NCBI GenBank assembly: GCA_903831165.1
Contig: CAIKWV010000240.1
Coordinates: 1-11,390 of the forward strand
Length of the DNA stretch: 11,390 nucleotides
Source of the DNA: an uncultured cyanobacterium
Lineage (GTDB): Bacteria; Cyanobacteriota; Cyanobacteriia; PCC-6307; Cyanobiaceae
Direction: 5' to 3'
How positions within the stretch are numbered: position 1 is the first letter of the stretch; each line of letters opens with the position of its first letter. Below the pieces are notes generated by a model. It was given only the letters and a program-made list of their open reading frames with translations, had not been told where the DNA came from and searched no databases. Made by a program: the position numbers and the translations under genes. Shown one piece after another: positions 5,438-11,390 of this stretch.

Positions 5438-8056
5438 CTAGTTCTGCTCAAAATGGTGGCGATAGAACCAGCCTTTGACCAGTTCGGCGCTGGCGACATA
5501 GGCCACCAGGATCAGCAGCAGCCAGAACAGAAAGAACGGTGGCAGCGGCACAAAGCCCAGCAGGGCCCCCAGCGGTGTGCTCGGCAGCAGCAGGGTGGCG
5601 ATCACCACCACCACCGTGGCCAGCAGCAGCGGCCGGGAGGGGGAGCTCTGCAGCAAGGGGCCGCGGGTGCGCACCACCAGCACGATCGCGGCAGCGGAGA
5701 TCACCGATTCGACGAACCAGCCCGTCCGGAACAGGGCCACATCACTGCCCAGCACCCAGAGCAGAACGGCGAAGGTCAGGTAGTCGAAGACCGAGCTCAC
5801 CAGGCCGAAGGTGACCATGAAGCGACGGATGAACGGGATGCTCCAGCGGCGGGGCCGTTCAATCCAGTCGGCATCCACCCGGTCGCCGGCGATCGTCATC
5901 TCCGGCAGGTCGGTCAGCAGGTTGGTGAGCAGGATCTGCTTGGGCAGCAGGGGCAGGAAGGGCAGCAGCAGCGAGGCCCCCGCCATCGAGATCATGTTGC
6001 CGAAGTTGGCACTCGTCGCCATGAACACGTACTTGAGCGTGTTGGCGAAGGTGCGGCGCCCTTCGCGGATGCCTGCCGCCAGAATCGCCAGATCGTTGGC
6101 CAGCAACACGATGTCGGCGGCCTCCTTGGCCACGTCGACGGCCCCCTGCACCGACAGGCTGACATCGGCGGCATGCAGGGCCGGGGCATCGTTGATGCCG
6201 TCGCCCATGTAACCCACCACACTGCCGCCGCGGCGCAGGGCCCGGATCAGACGTTCCTTCTGGTTCGGCTCCACTTCGGCGAAGACGTCGCAGTCCTGGG
6301 CGATGACCGGCAGGGCGCCATCGCTGAGATCCTGCAGCTCGGCTCCGGTGATCACCCGTGGGTTGGCCAGGCCGGCCTCCTGGGCCACCCGCGCCGCCAC
6401 CAGGGCGTTGTCGCCGGTGATCATCTTCAGCCTCACCCCCAGCCCGGCCAGTTCCTGCACGGTGCCTGCGATCGCCGCTTTGAGCGGATCGCTCAGGGCC
6501 AGCAGCCCCAGAAAGGTCATCTCCCGTTCGGACTGGGGGTCGATCACGCCATCGAGCTCGTCGTCGCCGGATTGGCCGCAGCGCACCGCCACGCCGAGCA
6601 GTCGGTAGCCCTCGGCGCTGAGGGCGTGGTAGCGGGCCTCGATCTCAGCGCGCACCGATGCGAGCGGCACCGCCCGGCCATCGCCCAGCTCCGCCGAGCT
6701 GCAGACCTCGAGCACCTTGGCCAGGGCGCCCTTGGTGATCAGCAGCGGCGGCTTGTTGCCCGGCGGTTGCACCAGGATGCTGAGCCGTTTGCGGCCGAAG
6801 TCGAAGGGCACTTCATCGAGCTTGCTCCAGCCGCTGAGCCCCTCGTCCGGCGTCTCGCCATCAACCCCGCCAGCGCCGTCGCCAAGGCCATGGCCGTGGC
6901 GATCGGGACCATGGCGGCGGATCGCCTCATCGATCGGGTTGGTGAAGCCCGTTTCAAAGCAGGCGTTGATGTAGGCATGGCGCAACACCGTGTCGCTGGG
7001 CTCGCCATCGGCTCCCAGGGCCATGCTGATCTGGGCTCTGCCCTCGGTCAGGGTGCCGGTCTTGTCGGCGCAGAGCACATCCATGCTGCCGAAGTTCTCG
7101 ATCGCAGCCAGGCGTTTGACGATCACCTGGCGTTGGGCCATGCGGCGCGCCCCACGGGCCAGATTGACGCTGATGATCGCCGGCAGCAGCTGGGGGGTCA
7201 GGCCCACGCCCAGGGCCAGGGCGAACAGAAAGGAGTCGACGACCGGTCGGTCCAGGTAGACGTTGAAGGCGAAGATCAGGGCGATCAACACCAGGGTGAC
7301 CTCCAGCAGCAGATTGCCGAAGCGGCGCACCCCCCGTTCGAACTCGGTTTCGGCGGGGCGCTGCCGCAGGCGATCGGCGATGGCGCCGTAGGCGGTGCGT
7401 CGGCCGGTGCGCACCACCAGCGCCCGGCCGGTGCCACTGACCACATGGGTGCCCAGATGCAGCACGTTGCTGCGCTGGGCCATGGTGGCGTCGGCCGCTA
7501 GCAGGCCCGGGTGTTTGGCCACCGGAAAGCTCTCGCCGGTGAGGGCGGCCTCATCGAGGCTGAGATCCCGTTCCTCCAGCAGGCGGCAGTCCGCCGGGAT
7601 GCCCGCTCCGGCCGAGAGCACCACCACATCGCCCGGCACCACCTCGGCGACCGGCAGGCTGACCGGGCCGCCATCCCGCAGCACCGTGGTGCACACCTCC
7701 ACGGTCTGCAGCAGTTGCCGCACGGCGGACGCGGCACCGACCTCCTGCCAGAACCCCAGCAGGCCGCTGATCAGCACGATCAGCAGGATGATCACGCCGT
7801 CGGTGGGTGAATCCAGCAGGAACGACAGGCAGGCCGCCCCCGCCAGGATCAGGATGATCGGGCTGCTGAACTGGCGCACCAGCAGCAAGGCGGCGCTGGA
7901 GCCGGACGCCTTCGCCAGGATGTTGGGGCCATGGCGACTGAGGCGTTCACGGGCCTGGTCGCTGCTCAGTCCCTCGGGGCCTGACTGCAGCGAAGCCAGC
8001 AGCGATTCAAGGGGCACCGCCCAGTACGCCAGACCTTCAGGCTGCTGAGGCTTCAA
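5438..8056 (-). CDS. mgtA: Magnesium-translocating P-type ATPase (P3B, MgtA family)
   Basis: 872 residues, close to enterobacterial MgtA (about 900). Uses ATP to import Mg2+ across the plasma membrane. Motifs in order: TM1-2 at ~56-104, actuator TGES at 173-176, TM3-4 at ~249-297 with GLTPQLLPAI, phosphorylation motif DKTGTLT at 331-337 (Asp331), KGA at 442-444, TGDN at 547-550, GDGINDAP at 618-625, and a C-terminal helix bundle from ~678. NLARGARRMAQRQVIVKRLAAIENFGSMDVLC before Asp331 closely matches the MgtA signature. Start: TTG 8056, because AYWAVPLESLL and the GLSSDQARERLSRHGPN N-terminal domain lie immediately downstream and no ATG is available; an in-frame TAG lies at 8084-8086. No clear Shine-Dalgarno. 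Oddities: Gln289 where E. coli MgtA has Glu in the TM4 motif, and a His/Gly-rich insertion at ~381-406 in the nucleotide-binding domain. Confidence 0.95.
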   Translation of the reverse strand: MKPQQPEGLAYWAVPLESLLASLQSGPEGLSSDQARERLSRHGPNILAKASGSSAALLLVRQFSSPIILILAGAACLSFLLDSPTDGVIILLIVLISGLLGFWQEVGAASAVRQLLQTVEVCTTVLRDGGPVSLPVAEVVPGDVVVLSAGAGIPADCRLLEERDLSLDEAALTGESFPVAKHPGLLAADATMAQRSNVLHLGTHVVSGTGRALVVRTGRRTAYGAIADRLRQRPAETEFERGVRRFGNLLLEVTLVLIALIFAFNVYLDRPVVDSFLFALALGVGLTPQLLPAIISVNLARGARRMAQRQVIVKRLAAIENFGSMDVLCADKTGTLTEGRAQISMALGADGEPSDTVLRHAYINACFETGFTNPIDEAIRRHGPDRHGHGLGDGAGGVDGETPDEGLSGWSKLDEVPFDFGRKRLSILVQPPGNKPPLLITKGALAKVLEVCSSAELGDGRAVPLASVRAEIEARYHALSAEGYRLLGVAVRCGQSGDDELDGVIDPQSEREMTFLGLLALSDPLKAAIAGTVQELAGLGVRLKMITGDNALVAARVAQEAGLANPRVITGAELQDLSDGALPVIAQDCDVFAEVEPNQKERLIRALRRGGSVVGYMGDGINDAPALHAADVSLSVQGAVDVAKEAADIVLLANDLAILAAGIREGRRTFANTLKYVFMATSANFGNMISMAGASLLLPFLPLLPKQILLTNLLTDLPEMTIAGDRVDADWIERPRRWSIPFIRRFMVTFGLVSSVFDYLTFAVLLWVLGSDVALFRTGWFVESVISAAAIVLVVRTRGPLLQSSPSRPLLLATVVVVIATLLLPSTPLGALLGFVPLPPFFLFWLLLILVAYVASAELVKGWFYRHHFEQN
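6468..6475. repeat. HIP1 palindrome GCGATCGC
   Basis: Exact HIP1 octamer inside mgtA, consistent with a cyanobacterial host. Confidence 0.85.
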
Positions 8057-8074
8057 GGCGCTGGACGGGTTCAG

Positions 8075-8085
8075 AGCCTCAGGCT
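8075..8085. other. Small dyad in the mgtA leader
   Basis: AGCCT-c-AGGCT, two perfect 5-bp arms around one base, 18 bp upstream of the proposed mgtA start within the 77-bp gap after the small peptide gene. The loop is too short for a hairpin, so if it is functional a protein-binding operator is likelier. Could be chance. Confidence 0.25.
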
Positions 8086-8133
8086 AGGGAGAGGGGCGTG
8101 GGTTTTCGGGCTGAAGGGGGATCGGCTGGCTAT

Positions 8134-8217
8134 TCAGCTGAACACCCCGAACAGCATCGAGATCAAGGCGAATCCCACCACGCCCGCGAGAGCCAGCAGC
8201 GAAGCGGAAGCAGGCAT
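8134..8217 (-). CDS. Possible 27-residue single-span membrane peptide
   Basis: ATG 8217 to TGA 8134. The translation begins MPASASLLALAGVVGFALIS and ends MLFGVFS: almost entirely one hydrophobic helix with small residues (Ala, Gly, Ser) along it and no charged residue. It lies 77 bp upstream of mgtA on the same strand and 106 bp after the preceding gene. The size and shape match the single-pass micropeptides that accompany transporters elsewhere (MgtS, MgtR, KdpF), but I see no sequence match to any of them. A -10-like TAGGAT (minus strand, 8241-8246) lies about 24 bp upstream of the ATG with no convincing -35; no clear Shine-Dalgarno. The frame is open further upstream to 8358, but that stretch lacks hydrophobic character. 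It may instead be a generic photosynthetic-membrane peptide, or not a gene. Confidence 0.45.
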   Translation of the reverse strand: MPASASLLALAGVVGFALISMLFGVFS

Positions 8218-8323
8218 GACGGAGCCCAAGCGATGGCTGAATCCTAAAGGAAACCTGAAGAGCTTTGGTTGCTGTTGTGACGGAACGGCACGGGTGGGAT
8301 CGGGGCGTCGCTCCGGTTCCGGG

Positions 8324-8872
8324 TCACCAGTTCGCCTCCACCTGCCAGAGCACGCCATCGCTGTCCTCCGCCTGGCAGCGGACGCCCTGGGCGTCCAGAT
8401 GGCAGATCCCCTGGGCCAGTCGTGCCTGGGGCAGCTGGCTCAGTTCCGCTCTGGCCCTCAAGCCCCGGTCGGCCAGGGCGCTGACCTGCAGCGTCAGGGG
8501 CCAGTGGGGTTGGCAGCGTCCATCCCGGCAGTTCAGGGCCTGGCTACCTGGCTGCAGCACCCCCGCCAGCGTCAGCTGCGGACTGCCGAGGGGGCCGTCG
8601 GCGCTGGCCTCACTGAAGCGCAGGCTGAGCAGGCCGGGCAGCTGTTGATCGATGCGCACCGAGCGGCAGTCCCGGGTCGTGGGGCGGGTCCCGGCGCTGC
8701 TGGCGGTCTGCCGCAGTCGGCAGTGGCTGGGGCGGCTCTGCCAGCGGCCGAAATCCTCCGGGCCGCCCAGACCCTGGCCCCGGGCCGGCGCCAGCAGGAC
8801 CGCCAGCCCGGCCAGCCCGGCCAGGCCGGGCAGCCAGGTCCCGCTGGCTTGCAGGCTCGGGAAACGGCCCAT
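8324..8872 (-). CDS. Exported Cys-rich protein of unknown function
   Basis: 182 residues from ATG 8872. The N-terminus reads as a signal peptide: MGRFPSLQ, then a hydrophobic segment at 13-28 (WLPGLAGLAGLAVLLA) and a likely cleavage near APARGQG (28-34). The mature part contains six cysteines (51, 69, 115, 120, 157, 166), an even number that would allow three disulfides in the periplasm, and short beta-type segments such as LLSLRFSEA and PLTLQVSALA. I do not recognise the family. The start lies 14 bp after the stop of the 70-residue gene, so the two are probably one operon. The frame is open upstream to 9352, but that region is low-complexity Pro/Arg and antisense to the reductase start, so the ATG preceding the signal peptide is preferred. 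No clear Shine-Dalgarno. Confidence 0.7.
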   Translation of the reverse strand: MGRFPSLQASGTWLPGLAGLAGLAVLLAPARGQGLGGPEDFGRWQSRPSHCRLRQTASSAGTRPTTRDCRSVRIDQQLPGLLSLRFSEASADGPLGSPQLTLAGVLQPGSQALNCRDGRCQPHWPLTLQVSALADRGLRARAELSQLPQARLAQGICHLDAQGVRCQAEDSDGVLWQVEANW

Positions 8873-8886
8873 GGCGGGGAAGCCGA

Positions 8887-9099
8887 TCAATAGCCGGAAT
8901 CGGCCACGCAGATGCCCTGGCAGCTGATGCCATTGCTGGCCGTCCGCCCGCAATGGCCGCACAGCACCGGATCGCCGCTGGCCGCGAGGTCGGCGGCTGG
9001 GCGCGTCGCCGTTGCCCCCTGGGCATGGGGGGGCGCCAACGTCGGGATCGGCGGGGCGGGCAGGGGGCCGGGTGCTGGCGAGACCGGGGGCTGGGACAT
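8887..9099 (-). CDS. Small protein with C-terminal four-cysteine motif
   Basis: 70 residues from ATG 9099; an in-frame TGA at 9124-9126 limits the start. The first ~45 residues are Pro/Ala-rich and probably disordered. The last 24 hold CGHC (Cys47, Cys50) and CQGIC (Cys60, Cys64) in the pattern C-x2-C-x9-C-x3-C, ending ADSGY. This resembles a small zinc-ribbon or knuckle, although a disulfide-bonded or iron-sulfur role is possible. The contrast between a low-complexity head and an information-rich tail suggests selection on the tail. I recall similar tails in picocyanobacterial hypothetical proteins but cannot confirm this. First gene of a probable pair with the exported protein 14 bp downstream, and divergent from the aldo/keto reductase. 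Confidence 0.6.
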   Translation of the reverse strand: MSQPPVSPAPGPLPAPPIPTLAPPHAQGATATRPAADLAASGDPVLCGHCGRTASNGISCQGICVADSGY

Positions 9100-9293
9100 C
9101 GGCTGGAAGGGGGGCGGGGGCGTTCAGGATCGGCGGCTGGGCCGCTGATGGGGCGGGTACGGGAGATGGTGGCGGACCCTGGCGCTGGCGGCGGGCCGGG
9201 GGGCCGGCCGGCCCTGGGGCCAGGGTGTGCCGGGCGCTGCCGGCGACGGCTGGGGATCGATCATGCTCAGCGGGCTCCCGCAGCGCGATCGCC
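9100..9293. other. Divergent intergenic region with two palindromes
   Basis: 194 bp between the start codons of the 70-residue gene and the aldo/keto reductase, so it should hold both promoters. It is extremely G-rich on the plus strand. It contains a perfect 14-bp palindrome GGGCCGGCCGGCCC (9201-9214), overlapped by CCCTGG-GG-CCAGGG (9212-9225). I see no convincing -35/-10 pair for either gene. Confidence 0.45.
9285..9292. repeat. HIP1 palindrome GCGATCGC
   Basis: Exact HIP1 octamer ending one base before the aldo/keto reductase ATG; it occupies the place where a ribosome binding site would be. Confidence 0.85.
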
Positions 9294-10307
9294 ATGGTGC
9301 AGCAGCCTTCCGGTTCTGTGGGGTCCGATCCGCCGCTGGCTGGGCCTGGCATCGGTGTGGGTACCTGGTCCTGGGGAAACCAGTTTCTCTGGGGCTACGA
9401 CCCCGCCCAGGACGCCAGCCTGGAGGCCTGCTTCCGGCGGGCCGTGCAGCTGGGGCTGACCTTCTTCGATACCGCCGATTCCTATGGCACCGGGCGTCTG
9501 CAGGGGCGTAGCGAGCAGCTGCTGGGGGCGTTCTGTGCCGGCCTTGATCCCGCCCAGCGCTCGACGCTCACCCTGGCGACGAAGCTGGCTCCCTTCCCCT
9601 GGCGCCTGGGGCGCGGTGGTTATCGCTCCGCCTTCGAGGCCTCGCGCCAGCGGCTGCAGGGCAGGCTCGATCTGGTGCAGCTGCACTGGAGCACCGGCCG
9701 CTATGCCCCCTGGCAGGAGGGCCCCCTGCTCGAAGGCCTTGGCGATCTGGTGCAGCAGGGGCAGGTGGCGGCCCTGGGGGTGTCCAACATGGGGCCCAGG
9801 CGTCTGCGGCAGGTCCATGCCTGCCTGGCCGAGCGGGGAGTGCCGCTGCGCAGCCTCCAGGTGCAGCTGTCGCTGCTCTGCCCGGCGGCGGTGGCGGCTG
9901 GCGGCGTGGTCGAGGTCTGCCGCGAGCTGGACATTGAACTGATCGCCTACAGCCCCCTGGCCCTGGGGCTGCTGGGCCGTCCCCCCGGTCCGCTGCCGAC
10001 GTTGCCGGCGGGGCTGCGGGGGCTGCTCTGGCGCCGGCTGTGGCCGGGGGTGCAGCCCCTGCTGGAGGCGATGGCCCGCATCGGCGCCGGGCATGGCGCC
10101 AGCGGTGCTGCCGTGGCCCTCAACTGGTGCCGGGCCCATGGGGCGATGCCGATCGTGGGTTTGCGCACGGTGGAGCAGGCGGAGCGGGCCGCCGCCGCCC
10201 TGGCCTGGCAGCTCAGCCTGGATCAGCGCTTGGAGCTCGATCAGCTGGCCTTCGCGGCCGCTGCCAGCGGCACCCGGATGCCGGCCAACCCGTTCGAGAG
10301 CGCCTGA
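9294..10307 (+). CDS. Aldo/keto reductase
   Basis: 337 residues, typical for the AKR superfamily, which reduces aldehydes or ketones with NAD(P)H in a (beta/alpha)8 barrel in the cytosol. The full catalytic tetrad is visible: Asp59 and Tyr64 (FFDTADSYGTG), Lys97 (TLATKLAPF) and His131 (LVQLHWSTG). Other family marks are the N-terminal GIGVGTWSWGNQ, GVSNMGP (162-168), YSPLALGLL (219-227) and the cofactor-binding stretch MPIVGLRTVEQAE (285-297). The ATG at 9294 is chosen because family similarity begins about 20 residues later; the frame is open upstream, but that part is antisense to the 70-residue gene and low-complexity. Substrate cannot be read from sequence; WSWGNQ-type cyanobacterial and plant AKRs are the nearest group I can name. 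It converges with the downstream gene with a 20-bp gap. Confidence 0.93.
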   Translation: MVQQPSGSVGSDPPLAGPGIGVGTWSWGNQFLWGYDPAQDASLEACFRRAVQLGLTFFDTADSYGTGRLQGRSEQLLGAFCAGLDPAQRSTLTLATKLAPFPWRLGRGGYRSAFEASRQRLQGRLDLVQLHWSTGRYAPWQEGPLLEGLGDLVQQGQVAALGVSNMGPRRLRQVHACLAERGVPLRSLQVQLSLLCPAAVAAGGVVEVCRELDIELIAYSPLALGLLGRPPGPLPTLPAGLRGLLWRRLWPGVQPLLEAMARIGAGHGASGAAVALNWCRAHGAMPIVGLRTVEQAERAAAALAWQLSLDQRLELDQLAFAAAASGTRMPANPFESA

Positions 10308-10327
10308 AGTCCCTGGGGCAATCGCCG

Positions 10328-10990
10328 TCAGCCGACACCGCTGGCGGCGGGGGCGGGGGTGAGGACCACCGGCAGGGCCGCCGCCCGGGGCTGGGGGGGC
10401 TCGTTGCGCTGCAACAGACGCAGCATCTGGGGATCGTCGACGGCACCCTCACTGGTGCCCTGGCTGGGGGCGCAGGCGGCCAGGGCTTCCTGCAGCAGGG
10501 AATCAAAGGTGGAACCGGGGAGACGATGGCGAGCCAGATCGAGGAAAGCCCGGGGCAGGGACTCGCCGGCTGCCGTGCGCAGGGCCGGGTTGCTGCGCCG
10601 CAGCTCCTGTTCCTGGGCGATCGCCGACAGGAAGCGTTCGGTCACGTCGCGCTTGGTGCCGGCGCGGATGCGGGTGTCCTGTTCGGCTTCGGACAGGGAG
10701 ACCTGATTCTCCAGTTCCCCCAGCCGTCGCTGCAGGCTGTCCAGCACTTCCTGGGCTTCCTTGGCGATGTGGGTGAGCTGGCCGTCGGAGAGGCGGGGCA
10801 GGTCGGCCACGTACACCTTGCCGTGGTCCCGCAGGGTGAGAAAGGTGGGCCGCTGGCCACCGGGACCGCTTTCCCTCAGGCCGACGGGAGCTTCCCGCAG
10901 GCGAGGCCGGGGCTGCTGAGGGCGCTGGGGCGGTACGGGGCCGGCGGAGGAGCGGCGGCGGGTGATTCGGGACGTGCTGTTGTCAAACAT
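10328..10990 (-). CDS. Unrecognised protein with predicted coiled coil
   Basis: 220 residues from ATG 10990. The first ~47 residues are basic and Pro-rich (probably disordered). A compact core begins at PTFLTLRDHGKVYVADLPRL (48-67), followed by a long amphipathic helix at ~69-105 (LSDGQLTHIAKEAQEVLDSLQRRLGELENQV), likely coiled coil, and a second helical part at ~106-170. The tail is again Pro/Ala-rich. There is no signal peptide, membrane segment or catalytic motif, so a cytosolic structural or adaptor role is possible, but no function is assigned. It lies downstream of purM on the same strand after a 193-bp gap that contains an 8-bp-stem hairpin, and converges with the aldo/keto reductase. 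Sequence complexity and codon usage look like a real gene. Confidence 0.75.
   Translation of the reverse strand: MFDNSTSRITRRRSSAGPVPPQRPQQPRPRLREAPVGLRESGPGGQRPTFLTLRDHGKVYVADLPRLSDGQLTHIAKEAQEVLDSLQRRLGELENQVSLSEAEQDTRIRAGTKRDVTERFLSAIAQEQELRRSNPALRTAAGESLPRAFLDLARHRLPGSTFDSLLQEALAACAPSQGTSEGAVDDPQMLRLLQRNEPPQPRAAALPVVLTPAPAASGVG
10617..10624. repeat. HIP1 palindrome GCGATCGC
   Basis: Exact HIP1 octamer inside the coiled-coil protein gene. Confidence 0.85.
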
Positions 10991-11052
10991 CAGTCAGTGT
11001 GAGGGGAGTGATGAGCCCTCCCTGAGGCCGCGTAGGTCGGTGGCTGGATACG

Positions 11053-11074
11053 AGACCCGGACCTGGCCGGGTCT
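11053..11074 (-). other. Hairpin-capable inverted repeat between purM and the coiled-coil gene
   Basis: AGACCCGG and CCGGGTCT form a perfect 8-bp stem (11053-11060 with 11067-11074) around a 6-base loop. It lies about 110 bp after the purM stop and 63 bp before the coiled-coil gene start. On the minus strand the stem is not followed by a T-run, so it is not a classical intrinsic terminator. It may be a 5'-leader hairpin, a weak terminator of purM transcription or a processing site. A -10-like TACATT lies about 15 bp upstream of it on the minus strand, weak evidence for a leader. Confidence 0.5.
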
Positions 11075-11183
11075 GCAGCAGAAGCGATTCAATGTAGCGA
11101 GGAACACTGTGGCGTCAGGGCTCCGGCTGGCCGGTTGCCCGGATCCCAGCCGCCCGGGATTGGCGCCGGGCCTTGGGGGTTGT

Positions 11184-11390
11184 TCAGGATTCAGGCAGCC
11201 CCTGCAAGGGCTGCTCGCCCGCCGGTCCGTCCTCGATGCGGCCCAGCTCCCAGGCCTGATGCCCCTGCTCACGGCAGACCGACAAGGCGCTGGCCACGGC
11301 CTCGGGCGGCAGCACCAGGCAGTAGCCCACCCCCAGATTGAAGGTGTGCCACAGGTCTGACTCGGGCACCTCGCCGTTCTGCTGCAGCCA
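11184..11390 (-). CDS. purM: Phosphoribosylformylglycinamidine cyclo-ligase (AIR synthase), C-terminal part
   Basis: Last 68 residues plus stop; the 5' part lies beyond the right edge. The frame begins WLQQNGEVPESDLWHTFNLG and continues GVGYCLVLPPEAVASAL, matching the PurM C-terminus, where F-x-W-L-x(3)-G-x-V-x(5)-M-x-R-T-F-N-M-G-x-G is conserved. PurM closes the imidazole ring of FGAM with ATP to give AIR in de novo purine synthesis. The tail after the domain (EDGPAGEQPLQGLPES) is short and hydrophilic. The recognisable TFNLGVGY plus PPE motif makes the call strong despite the short length. Confidence 0.9.
   Translation of the reverse strand, partial: WLQQNGEVPESDLWHTFNLGVGYCLVLPPEAVASALSVCREQGHQAWELGRIEDGPAGEQPLQGLPES

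Noticed and set aside
5090..7501. An 803-codon open frame on the plus strand opposite mgtA and the lipoprotein gene
   Set aside because: Its Gln/His/Gly/Ala-rich translation has no domain logic and lies antisense to mgtA, whose motifs are all intact. It is a by-product of GC-rich third positions.
8057..8133. Mg2+ riboswitch (M-box type) in the mgtA leader
   Set aside because: The 77-bp gap is too short for the M-box fold and shows no matching helices. Only a 5-bp dyad is present.
8134..8358. 74-residue version of the small membrane protein
   Set aside because: The extra N-terminal 47 residues are Arg/Pro-rich and low-complexity. The hydrophobic peptide with its own ATG at 8217 is the more credible unit.
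9012..9293. 94-codon N-terminal extension of the aldo/keto reductase
   Set aside because: The extension is low-complexity Gly/Ala/Arg, partly antisense to the 70-residue gene, and family similarity begins only after ATG 9294.
10040..11002. A 320-codon plus-strand open frame overlapping the end of the aldo/keto reductase and the coiled-coil gene
   Set aside because: It overlaps two better-supported genes in different frames, and its translation is low-complexity Gly/Ala.
11143..11160. Terminator after purM (ATCCC / GGGAT arms)
   Set aside because: Only 5 bp of stem, an 8-base loop and no T-run on the minus strand.

Overview
The window looks like chromosomal DNA of a high-GC picocyanobacterium (Cyanobium / freshwater Synechococcus type). 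The evidence is high GC with strong G/C preference at third codon positions, four copies of the cyanobacterial palindrome GCGATCGC (HIP1), the 3' end of purM next to an unrecognised conserved-looking gene, and short intergenic gaps. Genus assignment is inference.

Layout, left to right. Positions 1-4147 (minus strand) are one uninterrupted reading frame that runs off the left edge. It starts at an ATG at 4147, two codons after an in-frame stop, and stays open for at least 1382 codons. It encodes a large RTX-type secreted enzyme: an N-terminal class-3 lipase-like alpha/beta hydrolase (GHSLG nucleophile elbow), a helical linker, a calcium-binding segment with EF-hand loops, then at least four glycine/aspartate-rich RTX blocks separated by three homologous beta linkers. 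Directly upstream on the same strand is a putative lipoprotein of unknown function (4217-5290), then mgtA, a P3B-type Mg2+ transport ATPase (5438-8056). Before mgtA come a possible 27-residue single-span membrane peptide (8134-8217), a Cys-rich exported protein (8324-8872) and a 70-residue protein with a C-terminal four-cysteine motif (8887-9099). All of these read on the minus strand.

An aldo/keto reductase reads on the plus strand (9294-10307), divergent from the 70-residue gene across a 194-bp GC-rich spacer with two palindromes. It converges on an unrecognised coiled-coil protein (10328-10990, minus). The right edge holds the last 68 codons of purM (11184-11390, minus). No tRNA, rRNA, CRISPR array, insertion sequence or gene-free stretch above 300 bases was seen.

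How the genes relate. mgtA, purM and the aldo/keto reductase look like ordinary metabolic genes. The accessory part is the lipoprotein plus RTX lipase pair at the left. Both contain A/T-richer stretches than their neighbours, and their gap is only 69 bp, which fits joint transcription and possibly joint acquisition. The type I exporter expected for an RTX protein is not in the window. The two most useful leads are the lipase/lipoprotein pair and the small membrane peptide upstream of mgtA.
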